From: JARRRD01 sp046706685
GTDB lineage: Bacteria > Nitrospirota > Thermodesulfovibrionia > Thermodesulfovibrionales > UBA6898
Assembly (NCBI GenBank): GCA_046706685.1
Contig: JBJKPE010000031.1
Span: 1 to 14,662 of the forward strand
Reading direction: 5' to 3'
Length of the DNA stretch: 14,662 nt
The notes beneath the pieces are model-generated. The model saw nothing but the letters and a program-made list of their open reading frames with translations, searched no databases and was not told the origin of the DNA. Below are positions 1-7,684 of this stretch, piece by piece (position 1 is the first letter of the stretch; every line of letters starts with the position of its first letter). A program made the position numbers and the translations under genes.

Positions 1-96
1 GTTCTTGTATGATTATCACACCCCTGGTCTCTGTCACAGTATCAGCCATTATATCATAGACCCGCGGCCGTCTATCACCCGTCACCGCGGCGGTGA

Positions 97-125
97 TGGA
101 TGAATTTCCTGAAAGGTTATATAAT
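97..125 (+). promoter_or_regulatory. Candidate sigma-70 type promoter of cheR
   Basis: A perfect TATAAT lies at 120-125 and, 17 bases upstream, a weak -35 match TGGATG at 97-102. The predicted transcript would start near 132, leaving a leader of about 24 bases that contains the strong ribosome site GGAGGAGGG at 137-145, ahead of the GTG start at 156. Just upstream, TCACCG-CGG-CGGTGA forms a 6-bp hairpin near 81-95. It could be an operator or the end of an upstream transcript, and nothing decides which. The -10 is convincing; the -35 is poor, so an activator or another sigma factor is possible. Confidence 0.42.
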
Positions 126-155
126 GCTGTATCGGCGGAGGAGGGTTGAGGAACC

Positions 156-998
156 GTGGCGGACGGAGACGGACTGAGCGGGCTTCTGGCATACGTCAAC
201 GAACAGAGGGGGATCGATTTTGCACTTTACCGGCACGCCACCGTCAGGCGCAAACTCGACCTCAGGCTGCAGGCGACGAAGAGCGCCTCGTATGACGCCT
301 ACCTTGAGTATCTGAAATCACACCCGGCCGAGTTCGGAAACCTCATCGAGGCCCTCACCATAAAGGTAACAGATTTCTTCAGGGACCCGGCGGTCTTTGA
401 ACTTCTTGCTTCCCGTGTTATACCCGATGTAATCTCCCGGTTCAGTCCGGTGAGAATATGGAGCCTCGGCTGCGCAGGCGGAGAGGAGCCGTATTCGCTT
501 GCGCTTATTGTAAGCGATCTTATGAAAAGGGGAAACAAGGCGGTGCATGTGGAAATCGTCGGCACCGACATTGATTCCGCAGCCATAGTAAAAGCGTCGA
601 GGGGAGAATATCCGGAGAGCGAGATTGCGAAGGCCGGTAAAGAATATGCGGAGGAATTTTCAGCGATGGCCGGAAGCCACGCGGCGGGGAATCGCATGTA
701 CCGGCTGAGCAGCCGGATAAAGGGGATGGTCAGGTTTGAAAACGACGATATCGTATCCGGTCTCAAACGGGCCAGGGATGCGGGCCGGACATACCATATC
801 GTCCTCTGCCGGAACGTGCTTATCTACATGAGCAGGCCGCTGCAGGAAGAGGTCGTAGGCGGCATATCCGACATCCTGTGCGCCGGAGGATACGTCGTTA
901 CAGGAGAATCGGAGTCCCTTCCCGATTCCTCCCGGGACAGGTTCACCAGGACTTTTCCGGAGCTGAAAATATACTGCAGAAATTCCGATTCCCGGTGA
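156..998 (+). CDS. cheR: CheR-type chemotaxis protein methyltransferase
   Basis: This enzyme transfers methyl groups from S-adenosylmethionine to glutamates on chemoreceptors in the cytoplasm, setting receptor sensitivity. The 280-residue length fits the family. A helical N-terminal domain (about 1-70) precedes the SAM-binding fold: TDFFRD at 72-77, the glycine-rich SAM loop GCAGGEEPYS at 105-114, GTDID at 136-140 (ribose-binding acidic residue), and the conserved CRNVLIY at 218-224, followed by GESESL at 250-255. The start is GTG, chosen because GGAGGAGGG sits about 10 bases upstream. No receptor or other chemotaxis gene is in view, so its partner is unknown. It ends 8 bases from the convergent hypothetical gene. 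Assignment to the CheR family is secure; which pathway it serves is not shown. Confidence 0.95.
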   Translation: MADGDGLSGLLAYVNEQRGIDFALYRHATVRRKLDLRLQATKSASYDAYLEYLKSHPAEFGNLIEALTIKVTDFFRDPAVFELLASRVIPDVISRFSPVRIWSLGCAGGEEPYSLALIVSDLMKRGNKAVHVEIVGTDIDSAAIVKASRGEYPESEIAKAGKEYAEEFSAMAGSHAAGNRMYRLSSRIKGMVRFENDDIVSGLKRARDAGRTYHIVLCRNVLIYMSRPLQEEVVGGISDILCAGGYVVTGESESLPDSSRDRFTRTFPELKIYCRNSDSR

Positions 999-1006
999 TC
1001 CGCCTG

Positions 1007-1444
1007 TCAGAGGGTCTTTGCTGCACGACCGAGTTTCCGGGTATGCTTGGGTCTGAAGGCTTCAGAGTTCACTTTTCTCAACATCCTGATCAGCCTGAGC
1101 CTGTCGACGACACCCATGCCCGCCATATCCGCACAATGGCGAAACCCCTCACCGGTAAAGAACTTTACGCTCTCATTCTGTTGGGTCTTGCTCCAGAGGT
1201 CTTCAATCGACTGCAATATGATCGCCTCGGCGAGACTCTTCAGGCTGCTTTTTTTAACCTTTTCATGGCCTGCGGACGGGGCGATGCTTTTCTGCACGAG
1301 CTCCTGTTTTTCCTCCATCGTCCGCACCTGCTTCAATGTAGGGATATTACGCAAAATACTGGAGAAATCTAAAGCCGGCACGCCGCTGCCGCCCAACCCC
1401 CTGCGCTTACCCCCTGCATCAACCGTAAAAGTCTTCATAGTCAT
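1007..1444 (-). CDS. Hypothetical protein, about 143-145 residues
   Basis: I do not recognise this family. The protein is basic, has a glycine-rich N-terminus (GGKRRGLGGSG), no signal peptide and no membrane segment. The middle and end look like alpha helices, with the stretch FFTGEGFRHCADMAGMG followed by DRLRLIRMLRK as its most distinctive part. Two starts compete. The ATG at 1444 overlaps the stop of a 7-codon leader ORF as ATGA, but AGGAG at 1446-1450 is only 1 base away. The ATG at 1438 has the same AGGAG at an ideal 7 bases. I favour 1438 unless translation is coupled to the leader. The gene is convergent with cheR, and its small size and position beside cheR give no firm clue to function. 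Confidence 0.72.
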   Translation of the reverse strand: MTMKTFTVDAGGKRRGLGGSGVPALDFSSILRNIPTLKQVRTMEEKQELVQKSIAPSAGHEKVKKSSLKSLAEAIILQSIEDLWSKTQQNESVKFFTGEGFRHCADMAGMGVVDRLRLIRMLRKVNSEAFRPKHTRKLGRAAKTL

Positions 1445-1464
1445 TCTCCTTTCTCGTGCGTCAT
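1441..1464 (-). CDS. Candidate 7-codon leader ORF (MTHEKGE)
   Basis: On the minus strand an excellent ribosome site AGGAGGAG (1471-1478) lies 6 bases before an ATG at 1464. That ATG opens a reading frame of only seven codons, whose TGA overlaps the ATG at 1444 of the hypothetical gene as ATGA, in a different frame. This is the geometry of a leader peptide coupled to the downstream gene by re-initiation. It might instead be a chance short frame in front of the true start. The peptide carries no run of a single amino acid that would suggest attenuation. Confidence 0.3.
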   Translation of the reverse strand: MTHEKGE

Positions 1465-1627
1465 ATTGCTCTCCTCCTAGGTTAACCCGGCGGCACAGGA
1501 CAAAGGTATAGGTAAGACACTGATTTTTATGTAAGAATGTCCCTAATGCGGGCTGTCCGTATTTGTCCTACAATAGTGGAGCGCGGACGTGGTTTCCGCC
1601 GGAACCCGCAGATGGGGCGGACACAGG

Positions 1628-2491
1628 TCAGATCTTTTTCAGGCCGAGGTACTTTCTTGGGTTGCCGCTCGCAACGCCGGCAATTGTCTTCTGACTGACG
1701 CCGAGATTCCTCAGTATTTTAAAGGAATCGCGGAGAGTTATCCCGCTTCCGGCCAGCAATCCATCTTTGTCATAAACGGGTGCCCCCTTCTTCCGGCTCC
1801 CCTTGACTGAGTCGGAGACGAGTATTATCCTGTCGTGCCTCTTGCAGCCGAATATCAAACGAATGGTCTCTGGATGAAGGTGAAACCCGTCGGCAATGAC
1901 TTCTGCGTAGAGGTCCTCGTCCATAAGGCCGAGGCCTGCGATGCCGGGTTCCCTGTGGTGGAAGGGTCTCATGGCATTAAAAAGATGAGTGACACCGGAA
2001 GCGCCCGCCTTCTTGCCGTCAAGCGCCTGGCGATAGGTCGCGTCGGAATGACCCATGTTCACCCTGAAGCCGGCTTCCACACATCTTTCTATCACCCGCA
2101 GCGCGCCCGGCATCTCCGGCGCAATCGTAATTATCCTTATCATCTTCTCATAGCCCTCGGTCAATCTTTTCAGAAAGGCCGTCGAAGGTTTCGCAATGGA
2201 ACCCCTGTCCTGGGCTCCGCAGCGTGACGGGTTCAGGAAGGGCCCCTCAAGGTGCACCCCGAGAATGGCCGCTGACCCCGCGGCACGGCCCATCTCCATT
2301 GCCTTCCTTACAGTCTCCATATCCCGCCGCATCTGGTCTGAAGTCCCCGAATAGATTGTGGGAAGGATCGCTGTTGTACCCGCCCTGCCGTGCAGTTGGG
2401 CAATTTTCAGGATATGCCGGGGGTCAGCCGTCCTGGTGTCGCACCCGCCGGCCCCGTGCGTATGGAGGTCGATAAGGGCTTCCTCCTTCAA
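1628..2491 (-). CDS. nagA: Short NagA-type amidohydrolase (N-acetylglucosamine-6-phosphate deacetylase family)
   Basis: NagA removes the acetyl group from N-acetylglucosamine 6-phosphate in amino-sugar and wall recycling. The metal and catalytic signatures are all present: the HxH pair H10 and H12 in DLHTHG, E82 in HLEGPF, H148 in NMGHSDA, H169 in THLFNAM, ADGFHLHP at 200-207, and the catalytic aspartate D227 in VSDSV. At 287 residues it is about 90 shorter than typical NagA, because the protein begins directly at the first metal motif and lacks the N-terminal part of the small beta-sandwich domain. No ATG lies in frame. The start is TTG at 2491, overlapping the TGA of the upstream regulator as TTGA, with GGGGGA as ribosome site. 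The family is clear; the exact substrate is inferred. Confidence 0.85.
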   Translation of the reverse strand: MKEEALIDLHTHGAGGCDTRTADPRHILKIAQLHGRAGTTAILPTIYSGTSDQMRRDMETVRKAMEMGRAAGSAAILGVHLEGPFLNPSRCGAQDRGSIAKPSTAFLKRLTEGYEKMIRIITIAPEMPGALRVIERCVEAGFRVNMGHSDATYRQALDGKKAGASGVTHLFNAMRPFHHREPGIAGLGLMDEDLYAEVIADGFHLHPETIRLIFGCKRHDRIILVSDSVKGSRKKGAPVYDKDGLLAGSGITLRDSFKILRNLGVSQKTIAGVASGNPRKYLGLKKI

Positions 2492-2670
2492 AGCATCTTC
2501 CCCCGCCGTGTGAAAAAGTCACTCAGCGCAACCCTGATCACAGCGCCCCTCGACCACTTTCTGCCCGTCTCCTTTTCCAATTCCTCGGCCGCTTCCTTGA
2601 GGGCGTCTATGACCTCTTCTTCCAGATAGACGGAAGTCTTTACCAGTTTTTCCTCTTCATGTGCCATCAT
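2488..2670 (-). CDS. Ribbon-helix-helix (CopG/Arc-like) DNA-binding protein
   Basis: This 60-residue protein has the classic layout of a ribbon-helix-helix dimer: a short beta strand (VKTSVYL, about 9-15) that would contact the DNA major groove, an acidic helix (EEVIDALKEAAEELEKETG, about 18-36), and a second helix after the WSRGAVIRVAL turn. Such proteins are small transcription repressors or antitoxins. No toxin gene is adjacent. Instead the gene overlaps nagA by 4 bases, so the two are probably co-transcribed and coupled. Two adjacent ATG codons (2670 and 2667) are possible starts; GGAG at 2674-2677 is better spaced for 2667. It may regulate its own operon, but no clear operator is seen. 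Confidence 0.85.
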   Translation of the reverse strand: MMAHEEEKLVKTSVYLEEEVIDALKEAAEELEKETGRKWSRGAVIRVALSDFFTRRGKML

Positions 2671-2686
2671 CCACTCCGTTTTTTGG

Positions 2687-2716
2687 TTTATATGATACCA
2701 CTATTAAAGGACTCAA
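2687..2716 (-). promoter_or_regulatory. Candidate promoter of the RHH-nagA unit
   Basis: Read on the minus strand, TTGAGT (2711-2716) and TATAAA (2687-2692) are separated by 18 bases. Transcription would start only about 10 bases before the first ATG at 2670, giving a very short leader with GGAG inside it. A second -10 like hexamer, TATCAT, overlaps. The match is moderate and no other promoter is apparent for this two-gene unit. Confidence 0.27.
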
Positions 2717-3013
2717 AATAGCAACGACGTTGCGGTTATTCCTGTGCCAAGTCGGGCGGGAATCCAGGAGCAGAGATTAGTGTCACCAACTGTCTAGGGC
2801 ACTGGCGTATCGGTTGCGGATGGGTAATTTTTTGACCACCCGGATCTTGTGAGCATCCGGGGAGAAACCAATCAAGACGTAGTAACAGAAATCGAGACAC
2901 CAAGGTATTTTGGTCGTGCCGAAGAGTACGAGGGGTAATTATTGCATCTGATAGGTTCGTCCTTCCTCCTCGTGAACCCCTGCGGGATTCGGCTCGCTCT
3001 TATCCTCCGCTGT
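2717..3013. other. Intergenic stretch with no supported gene
   Basis: No gene, tRNA or repeat array can be supported here. On the minus strand all three frames contain open stretches of about 50 codons between 2700 and 2940, none with a good start, so coding content cannot be told from chance or a decayed gene. GAACCCC-TGC-GGGATTC at 2974-2990 can fold into a 7-bp stem with one mismatch. It lies 24 bases past the stop of the minus-strand gene fragment at 3014-3100 but has no following T run, so it is a weak terminator candidate. Confidence 0.5.
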
Positions 3014-3026
3014 TTATTGCGATAGC

Positions 3027-3055
3027 TTTAAAAACTTTCCCAAGATATATACAAT
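3027..3055 (+). promoter_or_regulatory. Candidate promoter of the defence cassette
   Basis: TACAAT at 3050-3055 (five of six consensus bases) lies 17 bases after TTTAAA at 3027-3032, a moderate -35. The transcript would begin near 3062 and run about 68 bases before the first gene. If real, this promoter sits outside the cassette, within the remnant of the interrupted host gene, so the cassette would have recruited it on landing. The first gene lacks a strong ribosome site: only GCGGGA at 3114-3118 precedes its ATG. Confidence 0.3.
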
Positions 3056-3091
3056 AGAGGAGATTAGGTTGTGCTGGAGGGAGTCGTCACG

Positions 3092-3100
3092 GGAAAAGAC
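3092..3100 (+). repeat. Left copy of the 9-base direct repeat flanking the cassette
   Basis: GGAAAAGAC is found here, 29 bases before the first cassette gene, and again at 14271-14279, 5 bases past the stop of the last cassette gene. The bases on either side of the two copies differ, so the repeat is exactly nine long. No terminal inverted repeat is visible just inside the copies. It may be a target-site duplication, a recombination core, or microhomology used at insertion. Confidence 0.55.
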
Positions 3101-3129
3101 AAGATAGGGCCTGCGGGATCACCCACGTA

Positions 3130-6100
3130 ATGGATAATCGCTTTTTCGAGAAGCCGATCTTAAATTCTCCCTATGAATACCCGTCTCGTCACTGGGAGCT
3201 TGATGCGAGCGGCCAGCCGACTCAGCAAATCATCGACAAACGCCGTCGTGCCGAGTTTATCACTCCTATTCCAAAACCCAGGAAAAGAAAGGGAGCCGCT
3301 ACTCAAGAAGATCTGGTCTTCGACGAGGGTAAAGGGCTTTCGACCCAGAAGCAGCAGTATGACCCCACCCCGATAATCAATGAGCTTCGCGGCCATGTAG
3401 ATAAATGGCGGGCTATTCAGAACCCAAATTCCTGGCAGGTAACTCCTGAAACTGCGCGGCTGCTTCAGCACTGGCGGCATCATCAGTTCAGTGGCCTTCG
3501 TCCTTTCTTTTGTCAAGTGGAGGCCGTCGAGACTGCCATCTGGCTGACAGAAGTCGCGCCGAACGATAAGTTCGGGAAGGTTTTTTTTGAGCATCTGGCC
3601 AATGCCAACCATGAAGCCAATCCTGACCTTATGAGGTTGGCGCTGAAACTGGCGACAGGCGCGGGCAAGACCACTGTTATGGCTATGCTTATAGCCTGGC
3701 AAACTATTAATGCGGTTCGTCGGCCCAACAGCAAGAAATTCACAAGGGGATTTCTGGTAGTCACGCCCGGCCTGACGATACGCGATCGGCTGAGGGTACT
3801 TCAGCCTAACGACCCCGATAGTTATTATCAAAGCCGGGAGCTTATTCCTAGCGACATGCTTGCTGATCTTGACCGGGCAAAGATCGTCATCACTAATTAT
3901 CATGCCTTCAAACTCCGTGAGCGAATGGAGTTGTCTAAGGGCGGACGTTCGTTGCTGCAAGGCCGAGGAGAGGAACTTAATACTCTCGAAACCGAAGGCC
4001 AGATGCTTCAACGGGTAATGCCCGGCCTGATGGGCTTAAAGAGCGTCATGGTCCTTAATGATGAGGCGCACCACTGCTACCGAGAAAAGCCGAATCATGT
4101 TGACGAGGGGGAAGAACTGACGGGGGATGACAGGAAGGAAGCCGAGAAGAATAACGAGGCGGCCCGGCTCTGGATCTCCGGCCTTGAAATTGTCAATCGC
4201 AAACTTGGTATTAATCGCATAATCGATCTTTCTGCGACACCTTTCTTCCTGCGCGGCTCCGGCTATGCCGAAGGTACTCTGTTCCCTTGGACGATGAGCG
4301 ACTTCTCCCTTATGGACGCCATCGAATGCGGAATCGTGAAGCTGCCCCGCGTGCCCGTGGCCGACAACATTCCCGGCGGTGAGATGCCGATGTTTCGGAA
4401 CCTCTGGGAACATATCCGCAAACGGATGCCCAAGAAGGGGCGTGGCAAGTCCGATTCGCTGAACCCGCTTGACTTGCCTCCTCAACTTCAAACAGCCCTT
4501 GAAGCGCTATACGGTCACTACGAAAAGACTTACAACCTCTGGCAGCAGAGCGGCATCAAGGTGCCTCCATGCTTTATCGTCGTCTGCAACAATACATCCA
4601 CGTCCAAGCTGGTATACGACTATATATCAGGCTTTGAGAAGCCGCCAGATAAAGACGGCGTCATTCCACCTCCATTTCTTGGAAAATTTACTCTCTTTTC
4701 GAATTACGATGAACACGGCAACCCGATTGCCCGCCCGCGCACACTGCTGATTGACAGTGAGCAACTCGAATCCGGCGACGCGCTGGATGACAACTTCAGG
4801 AGCATGGCCTCTGACGAGATCGAACGGTTTAGGCGTGAAATCATGGAACGCACCGGCGACCGCAGTCAGGCCGAGAATCTCACCGATCAGGAACTGCTTA
4901 GAGAAGTCATGAACACCGTCGGCAAAGAGGGACGGCTCGGCGATTCTATCCGTTGCGTGGTCTCGGTCTCGATGCTGACCGAAGGCTGGGACGCTAAGAC
5001 CGTGACGCATGTGCTCGGCGTGCGCGCCTTCGGTACTCAGCTTCTTTGCGAGCAGGTAATCGGCCGAGCCCTGCGGCGCCAGTCCTATGATCTGAACGAG
5101 GAAGGATTATTCAACGTTGAATACGCAGACGTGTTGGGTATTCCCTTTGACTTCACCGCCAAGCCGGTCGTTGCACCTCCGCAGCCGCCGCGAGAAACCA
5201 TCCAGGTCAAGGCAGTGCGACCTGACCGTGATGCCCTCGAAATCCGTTTTCCGCGAGTGGCAGGATATCGGGTTGAACTTCCCCAGGAACGTCTGAGCGC
5301 CAAATTCAACGAGGACTCTATAATGGAGTTGACTCCCGACCTGGTTGGCGCAACCGAAACCAGAAATTCTGGGATCATTGGCAAGTCTGTCGATCTGAAC
5401 CTCGTCCATACCGGCGACATAAGACCCTCGCAAGTGGTCTATGAATTGACCTCACACCTTCTTCTTACAAAGTGGAGAGATGCCAATGGAGAACCTCAGC
5501 TACATCTTTTCGGTCAGTTAAAGAGGATTGCCCGGCAATGGCTTGATAACTGTCTTGTCTGCAAGGGAAAGACATATCCGGCTCAGCTAAAGTACAAGAT
5601 GCTTGCCGATATGGCCTGCCAACACATCATGGATGGGATTAATCGGGAGCATATTGGCGGGAATACTATTAAGGCTATACTCGACCCATACAATCCTGCG
5701 GGCTCTACCAGGTACGTTAATTTCAATACATCAAAAACCAGCCGATGGAAGACCGATGCACGATGCTGTCATGTCAACTGGGTCATCCTTGATAGCGACT
5801 GGGAGGCGGAGTTCTGCCGTGTGGCAGAATCGCATCCAAAGGTGAAGGCTTATGTGAAGAACCAAAACCTCGGGCTGGAAGTGCCTTACCGTTACGGCTC
5901 CGAGACACGCAGATATATTCCCGACTTCATCGTTTTGGTTGATGACGACCACGGCGAAGACGACCTACTGCACCTTATCGTCGAGATCAAGGGTTACCGC
6001 CGCGAGGATGCCAAGATGAAGAAGTCCACCATGGAGACCTACTGGGTGCCGGGAGTGAACAATGTTGGCAGTTACGGCCGCTGGGCATTTGCAGAGTTCA

Positions 6101-6195
6101 CCGAGGTATACCAGATCGAGTCGGATTTTGAGGCAAAGGTCAAAGATGAGTTTAATAAGATGATCGAAGGAATTGCATGTCAGCCACCCGCCTAA
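3130..6195 (+). CDS. Type III restriction (Res-like) DEAD/DEAH helicase with PD-(D/E)XK nuclease
   Basis: This 1021-residue protein has the order expected of a type III Res subunit, which moves along or signals through DNA and cuts unmethylated foreign DNA. The superfamily 2 ATPase motifs are intact: Walker A ATGAGKT at 175-181, Walker B DEAHH at 311-315, motif III SAT at 368-370, and motif VI QVIGRALRR at 642-650, preceded by LTEGWD (motif V region). Near the C-terminus a nuclease signature is seen: PD at 931-932, then E952-I-K954 in VEIKG, consistent with an active PD-(D/E)XK site. Length and pairing with a long methyltransferase recall the BPTD_3080-type restriction family. ATG 3130 is the first start after an in-frame stop at 3055. 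It overlaps the next gene by 19 bases. The DNA site it acts on cannot be read from sequence. Confidence 0.9.
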   Translation: MDNRFFEKPILNSPYEYPSRHWELDASGQPTQQIIDKRRRAEFITPIPKPRKRKGAATQEDLVFDEGKGLSTQKQQYDPTPIINELRGHVDKWRAIQNPNSWQVTPETARLLQHWRHHQFSGLRPFFCQVEAVETAIWLTEVAPNDKFGKVFFEHLANANHEANPDLMRLALKLATGAGKTTVMAMLIAWQTINAVRRPNSKKFTRGFLVVTPGLTIRDRLRVLQPNDPDSYYQSRELIPSDMLADLDRAKIVITNYHAFKLRERMELSKGGRSLLQGRGEELNTLETEGQMLQRVMPGLMGLKSVMVLNDEAHHCYREKPNHVDEGEELTGDDRKEAEKNNEAARLWISGLEIVNRKLGINRIIDLSATPFFLRGSGYAEGTLFPWTMSDFSLMDAIECGIVKLPRVPVADNIPGGEMPMFRNLWEHIRKRMPKKGRGKSDSLNPLDLPPQLQTALEALYGHYEKTYNLWQQSGIKVPPCFIVVCNNTSTSKLVYDYISGFEKPPDKDGVIPPPFLGKFTLFSNYDEHGNPIARPRTLLIDSEQLESGDALDDNFRSMASDEIERFRREIMERTGDRSQAENLTDQELLREVMNTVGKEGRLGDSIRCVVSVSMLTEGWDAKTVTHVLGVRAFGTQLLCEQVIGRALRRQSYDLNEEGLFNVEYADVLGIPFDFTAKPVVAPPQPPRETIQVKAVRPDRDALEIRFPRVAGYRVELPQERLSAKFNEDSIMELTPDLVGATETRNSGIIGKSVDLNLVHTGDIRPSQVVYELTSHLLLTKWRDANGEPQLHLFGQLKRIARQWLDNCLVCKGKTYPAQLKYKMLADMACQHIMDGINREHIGGNTIKAILDPYNPAGSTRYVNFNTSKTSRWKTDARCCHVNWVILDSDWEAEFCRVAESHPKVKAYVKNQNLGLEVPYRYGSETRRYIPDFIVLVDDDHGEDDLLHLIVEIKGYRREDAKMKKSTMETYWVPGVNNVGSYGRWAFAEFTEVYQIESDFEAKVKDEFNKMIEGIACQPPA

Positions 6196-7649
6196 AAATA
6201 TTCATTAGCAGCGTGCAAAAGGAATTTGCACAGCAGCGACTGGACTTGAAGGCCTTTCTCCTCGGCGATGCTGCGTTGCGGCGTTTCGTTTCGGAAGTAT
6301 TCCTGTTCGAGGAAATCCCGGCCAAAGACCGCCGGACCGATCAGGTTTACCTCGAAGAAGTTGAAGGTTGCGATATTTACCTTGGGCTTTTTGGTTACGA
6401 GTACGGCAGCGAAGATGCGCAGGGCGTATCAGCAACTGAACGAGAATTCAATCATGCCACCCGACTGGGCAAGCAACGCTTGATTTACGTCTGGGGTTCA
6501 GACGACAAGAAGCGTGCTCCAAAGATGAAGAAGCTGATCAGCAAGGTAGGCAGCGATCTTATCCGACGCCGAATTAACGATGTGAGCGCCTTAACCGCCG
6601 AGGTATATGCGAGCCTTATTGACTATCTCGACAGCATTCATTCACTGCGAGTGCCCCCCTTCGATACCGCTGTTTGTCATGGCGCAGGGTTGAAAGATCT
6701 TTCCCGCAAACGGATTAAATGGTTCCTTGAAGCTGCCCGTCGCGAGCGAGGCTTTCCACTTAAGCCTGGCACAACAACAGAAGCCTTACTGACTCATCTT
6801 AACCTTCTCGATAGCGGGAAGCCGACCAACTCAGCTATATTGCTCTTCGGCGAGAATCCGCAGCGGTTCCACCGCACTGCTGAGATCAAGTGTGCCCACT
6901 GCCACGGCACGGAATATCGTCGTCCCTTTGCTTCCATGCAGGTATACGGCGGCGACCTCTTTGAGCAGGCCGATCAGACGCAGGATTTTATACTTGGGAA
7001 GATCGATCGCGCGATAGGCACGCGCGCTGCGAGCATCACTGCGCCGGCAACCTACGAACTGCCTCCGGATGCGATTGCGGAAGCAGTCATCAATGCAATA
7101 GCCCATCGAGACTATAACAGCAACGCTTCTGTCGAGGTTCGTCTATTTGCTGACAGGCTCGAAATCTGGAATCCCGGCAGTCTTCCCGGTATTCTGACGC
7201 TTGAAAGCCTCCGTGATGACCACCCTTCAGTGCCCTATAATCCTCTGATAGCCGAATCACTCTATTTGACGCGCTATATCGAAAGAGTTGGCTCCGGCAC
7301 CCAGGCTATGATAGAACTCTGCCGGAAAGCGGGCCTCCCCGAGCCGCAATTCGAGCAGCGTAACGGTTCTTTTGTAACCACCCTATGGCGCGACTGGCTG
7401 ACGGATAAGGTGCTTGCAAGGTATGGTCTGAACGAGCGGCAGATGCGAGCTATCGCTTACTTGAAAGTTAATAGAGAAATCACAAACAGCGAATATCAGA
7501 AATTAGCTGGGGCCATCAGTCAGACCGCCCTTCGTGATCTTCGCCAGCTTATAGCGCTTGGTCTAGTCGATAGGATTGGAACCACTGGACGCAATACCCG
7601 TTATCGGTTAAGTAATAAACCCGACATAAACACGACAAACACGACATGA
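6177..7649 (+). CDS. DUF4062 protein with GHKL-type ATPase module and winged helix
   Basis: Three parts are visible in 490 residues. Residues 1-110 match DUF4062: KIFISSVQKEF at 7-17, YLEEVEGCDIYLGLFGYEYG at 58-77, and SATEREF at 85-91. Residues about 290-405 resemble the C-terminal ATP-binding module of RecG-like/AlbA_2 proteins: the N-box EAVINAIAHRDY at 302-313, LEIWNPGSLP at 328-337, and RVGSGTQAM at 370-378. Residues about 415-478 look like a winged helix for DNA binding. The start at 6177 lies inside the Res gene, with AAGGA 5 bases upstream, so translation is probably coupled. Its place between nuclease and methyltransferase suggests a sensor or regulator of the system, but this is inference. 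The tail NKPDINTTNTT is encoded by a repeat that recurs just after the stop. Confidence 0.85.
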   Translation: MSATRLKIFISSVQKEFAQQRLDLKAFLLGDAALRRFVSEVFLFEEIPAKDRRTDQVYLEEVEGCDIYLGLFGYEYGSEDAQGVSATEREFNHATRLGKQRLIYVWGSDDKKRAPKMKKLISKVGSDLIRRRINDVSALTAEVYASLIDYLDSIHSLRVPPFDTAVCHGAGLKDLSRKRIKWFLEAARRERGFPLKPGTTTEALLTHLNLLDSGKPTNSAILLFGENPQRFHRTAEIKCAHCHGTEYRRPFASMQVYGGDLFEQADQTQDFILGKIDRAIGTRAASITAPATYELPPDAIAEAVINAIAHRDYNSNASVEVRLFADRLEIWNPGSLPGILTLESLRDDHPSVPYNPLIAESLYLTRYIERVGSGTQAMIELCRKAGLPEPQFEQRNGSFVTTLWRDWLTDKVLARYGLNERQMRAIAYLKVNREITNSEYQKLAGAISQTALRDLRQLIALGLVDRIGTTGRNTRYRLSNKPDINTTNTT

Positions 7650-7684
7650 GAATGGATCTTAATAAACCCGACATAAACACGACA
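7613..7684 (+). repeat. Perfect 25-base direct repeat, two copies 47 bases apart
   Basis: Positions 7613-7637 and 7660-7684 are identical over 25 bases (TAATAAACCCGACATAAAC and six more). The first copy encodes NKPDINTT at the end of the DUF4062 gene. The second encodes the same peptide but in the frame of the following small ORF, because the 47-base period is not a multiple of three. The stop codon of the gene lies between the copies. Confidence 0.9.

Larger units (their letters stand above)
3014..3100 (-). pseudogene. 3' fragment of the host gene split by the cassette
   Basis: Read on the minus strand from the 9-base repeat GTCTTTTCC (3100 to 3092), this stretch is open for 28 further-read codons in all (VFS, then RDDSLQHN, an amphipathic segment, ending LKLSQ) and stops at TAA, 3014-3016. 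It has no start codon of its own. The same nine bases occur at 14271-14279 in the same frame (VFS), at the point where the right-flank fragment runs into the cassette. Joining the two gives one continuous frame of 62 codons from ATG 14381, or 86 from TTG 14453. I do not recognise the protein; it looks helical and charged. Evidence is the junction and the frame, not homology. Confidence 0.6.

Noticed and set aside
1497..1569. Inverted AGGACAAA / TTTGTCCT (1497-1504 and 1562-1569) before the hypothetical gene as an operator
   Set aside because: Arms of only 8 bases set 57 bases apart are expected by chance, and no further matching copies support a binding site.
2762..2775. ATCCAGGA-CAGAG shared, with a one-base gap, between 2762-2775 and 14382-14394 as a possible island border repeat
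   Set aside because: It is imperfect and lies well outside the cassette on both sides; the perfect GGAAAAGAC pair sits at the cassette edges and restores a reading frame.
2783..2938. A minus-strand open stretch of about 51 codons with natural-looking composition, ending at TGA 2783-2785
   Set aside because: A TAA closes it just upstream, it has no start codon with a ribosome site, and the other two minus-strand frames are equally open here, so coding cannot be claimed.
3160..4011. A 283-codon minus-strand frame opposite the Res helicase
   Set aside because: It lies wholly inside a gene with intact helicase motifs, has no ribosome site and no recognisable domain; it is a shadow of the real gene's codon pattern.
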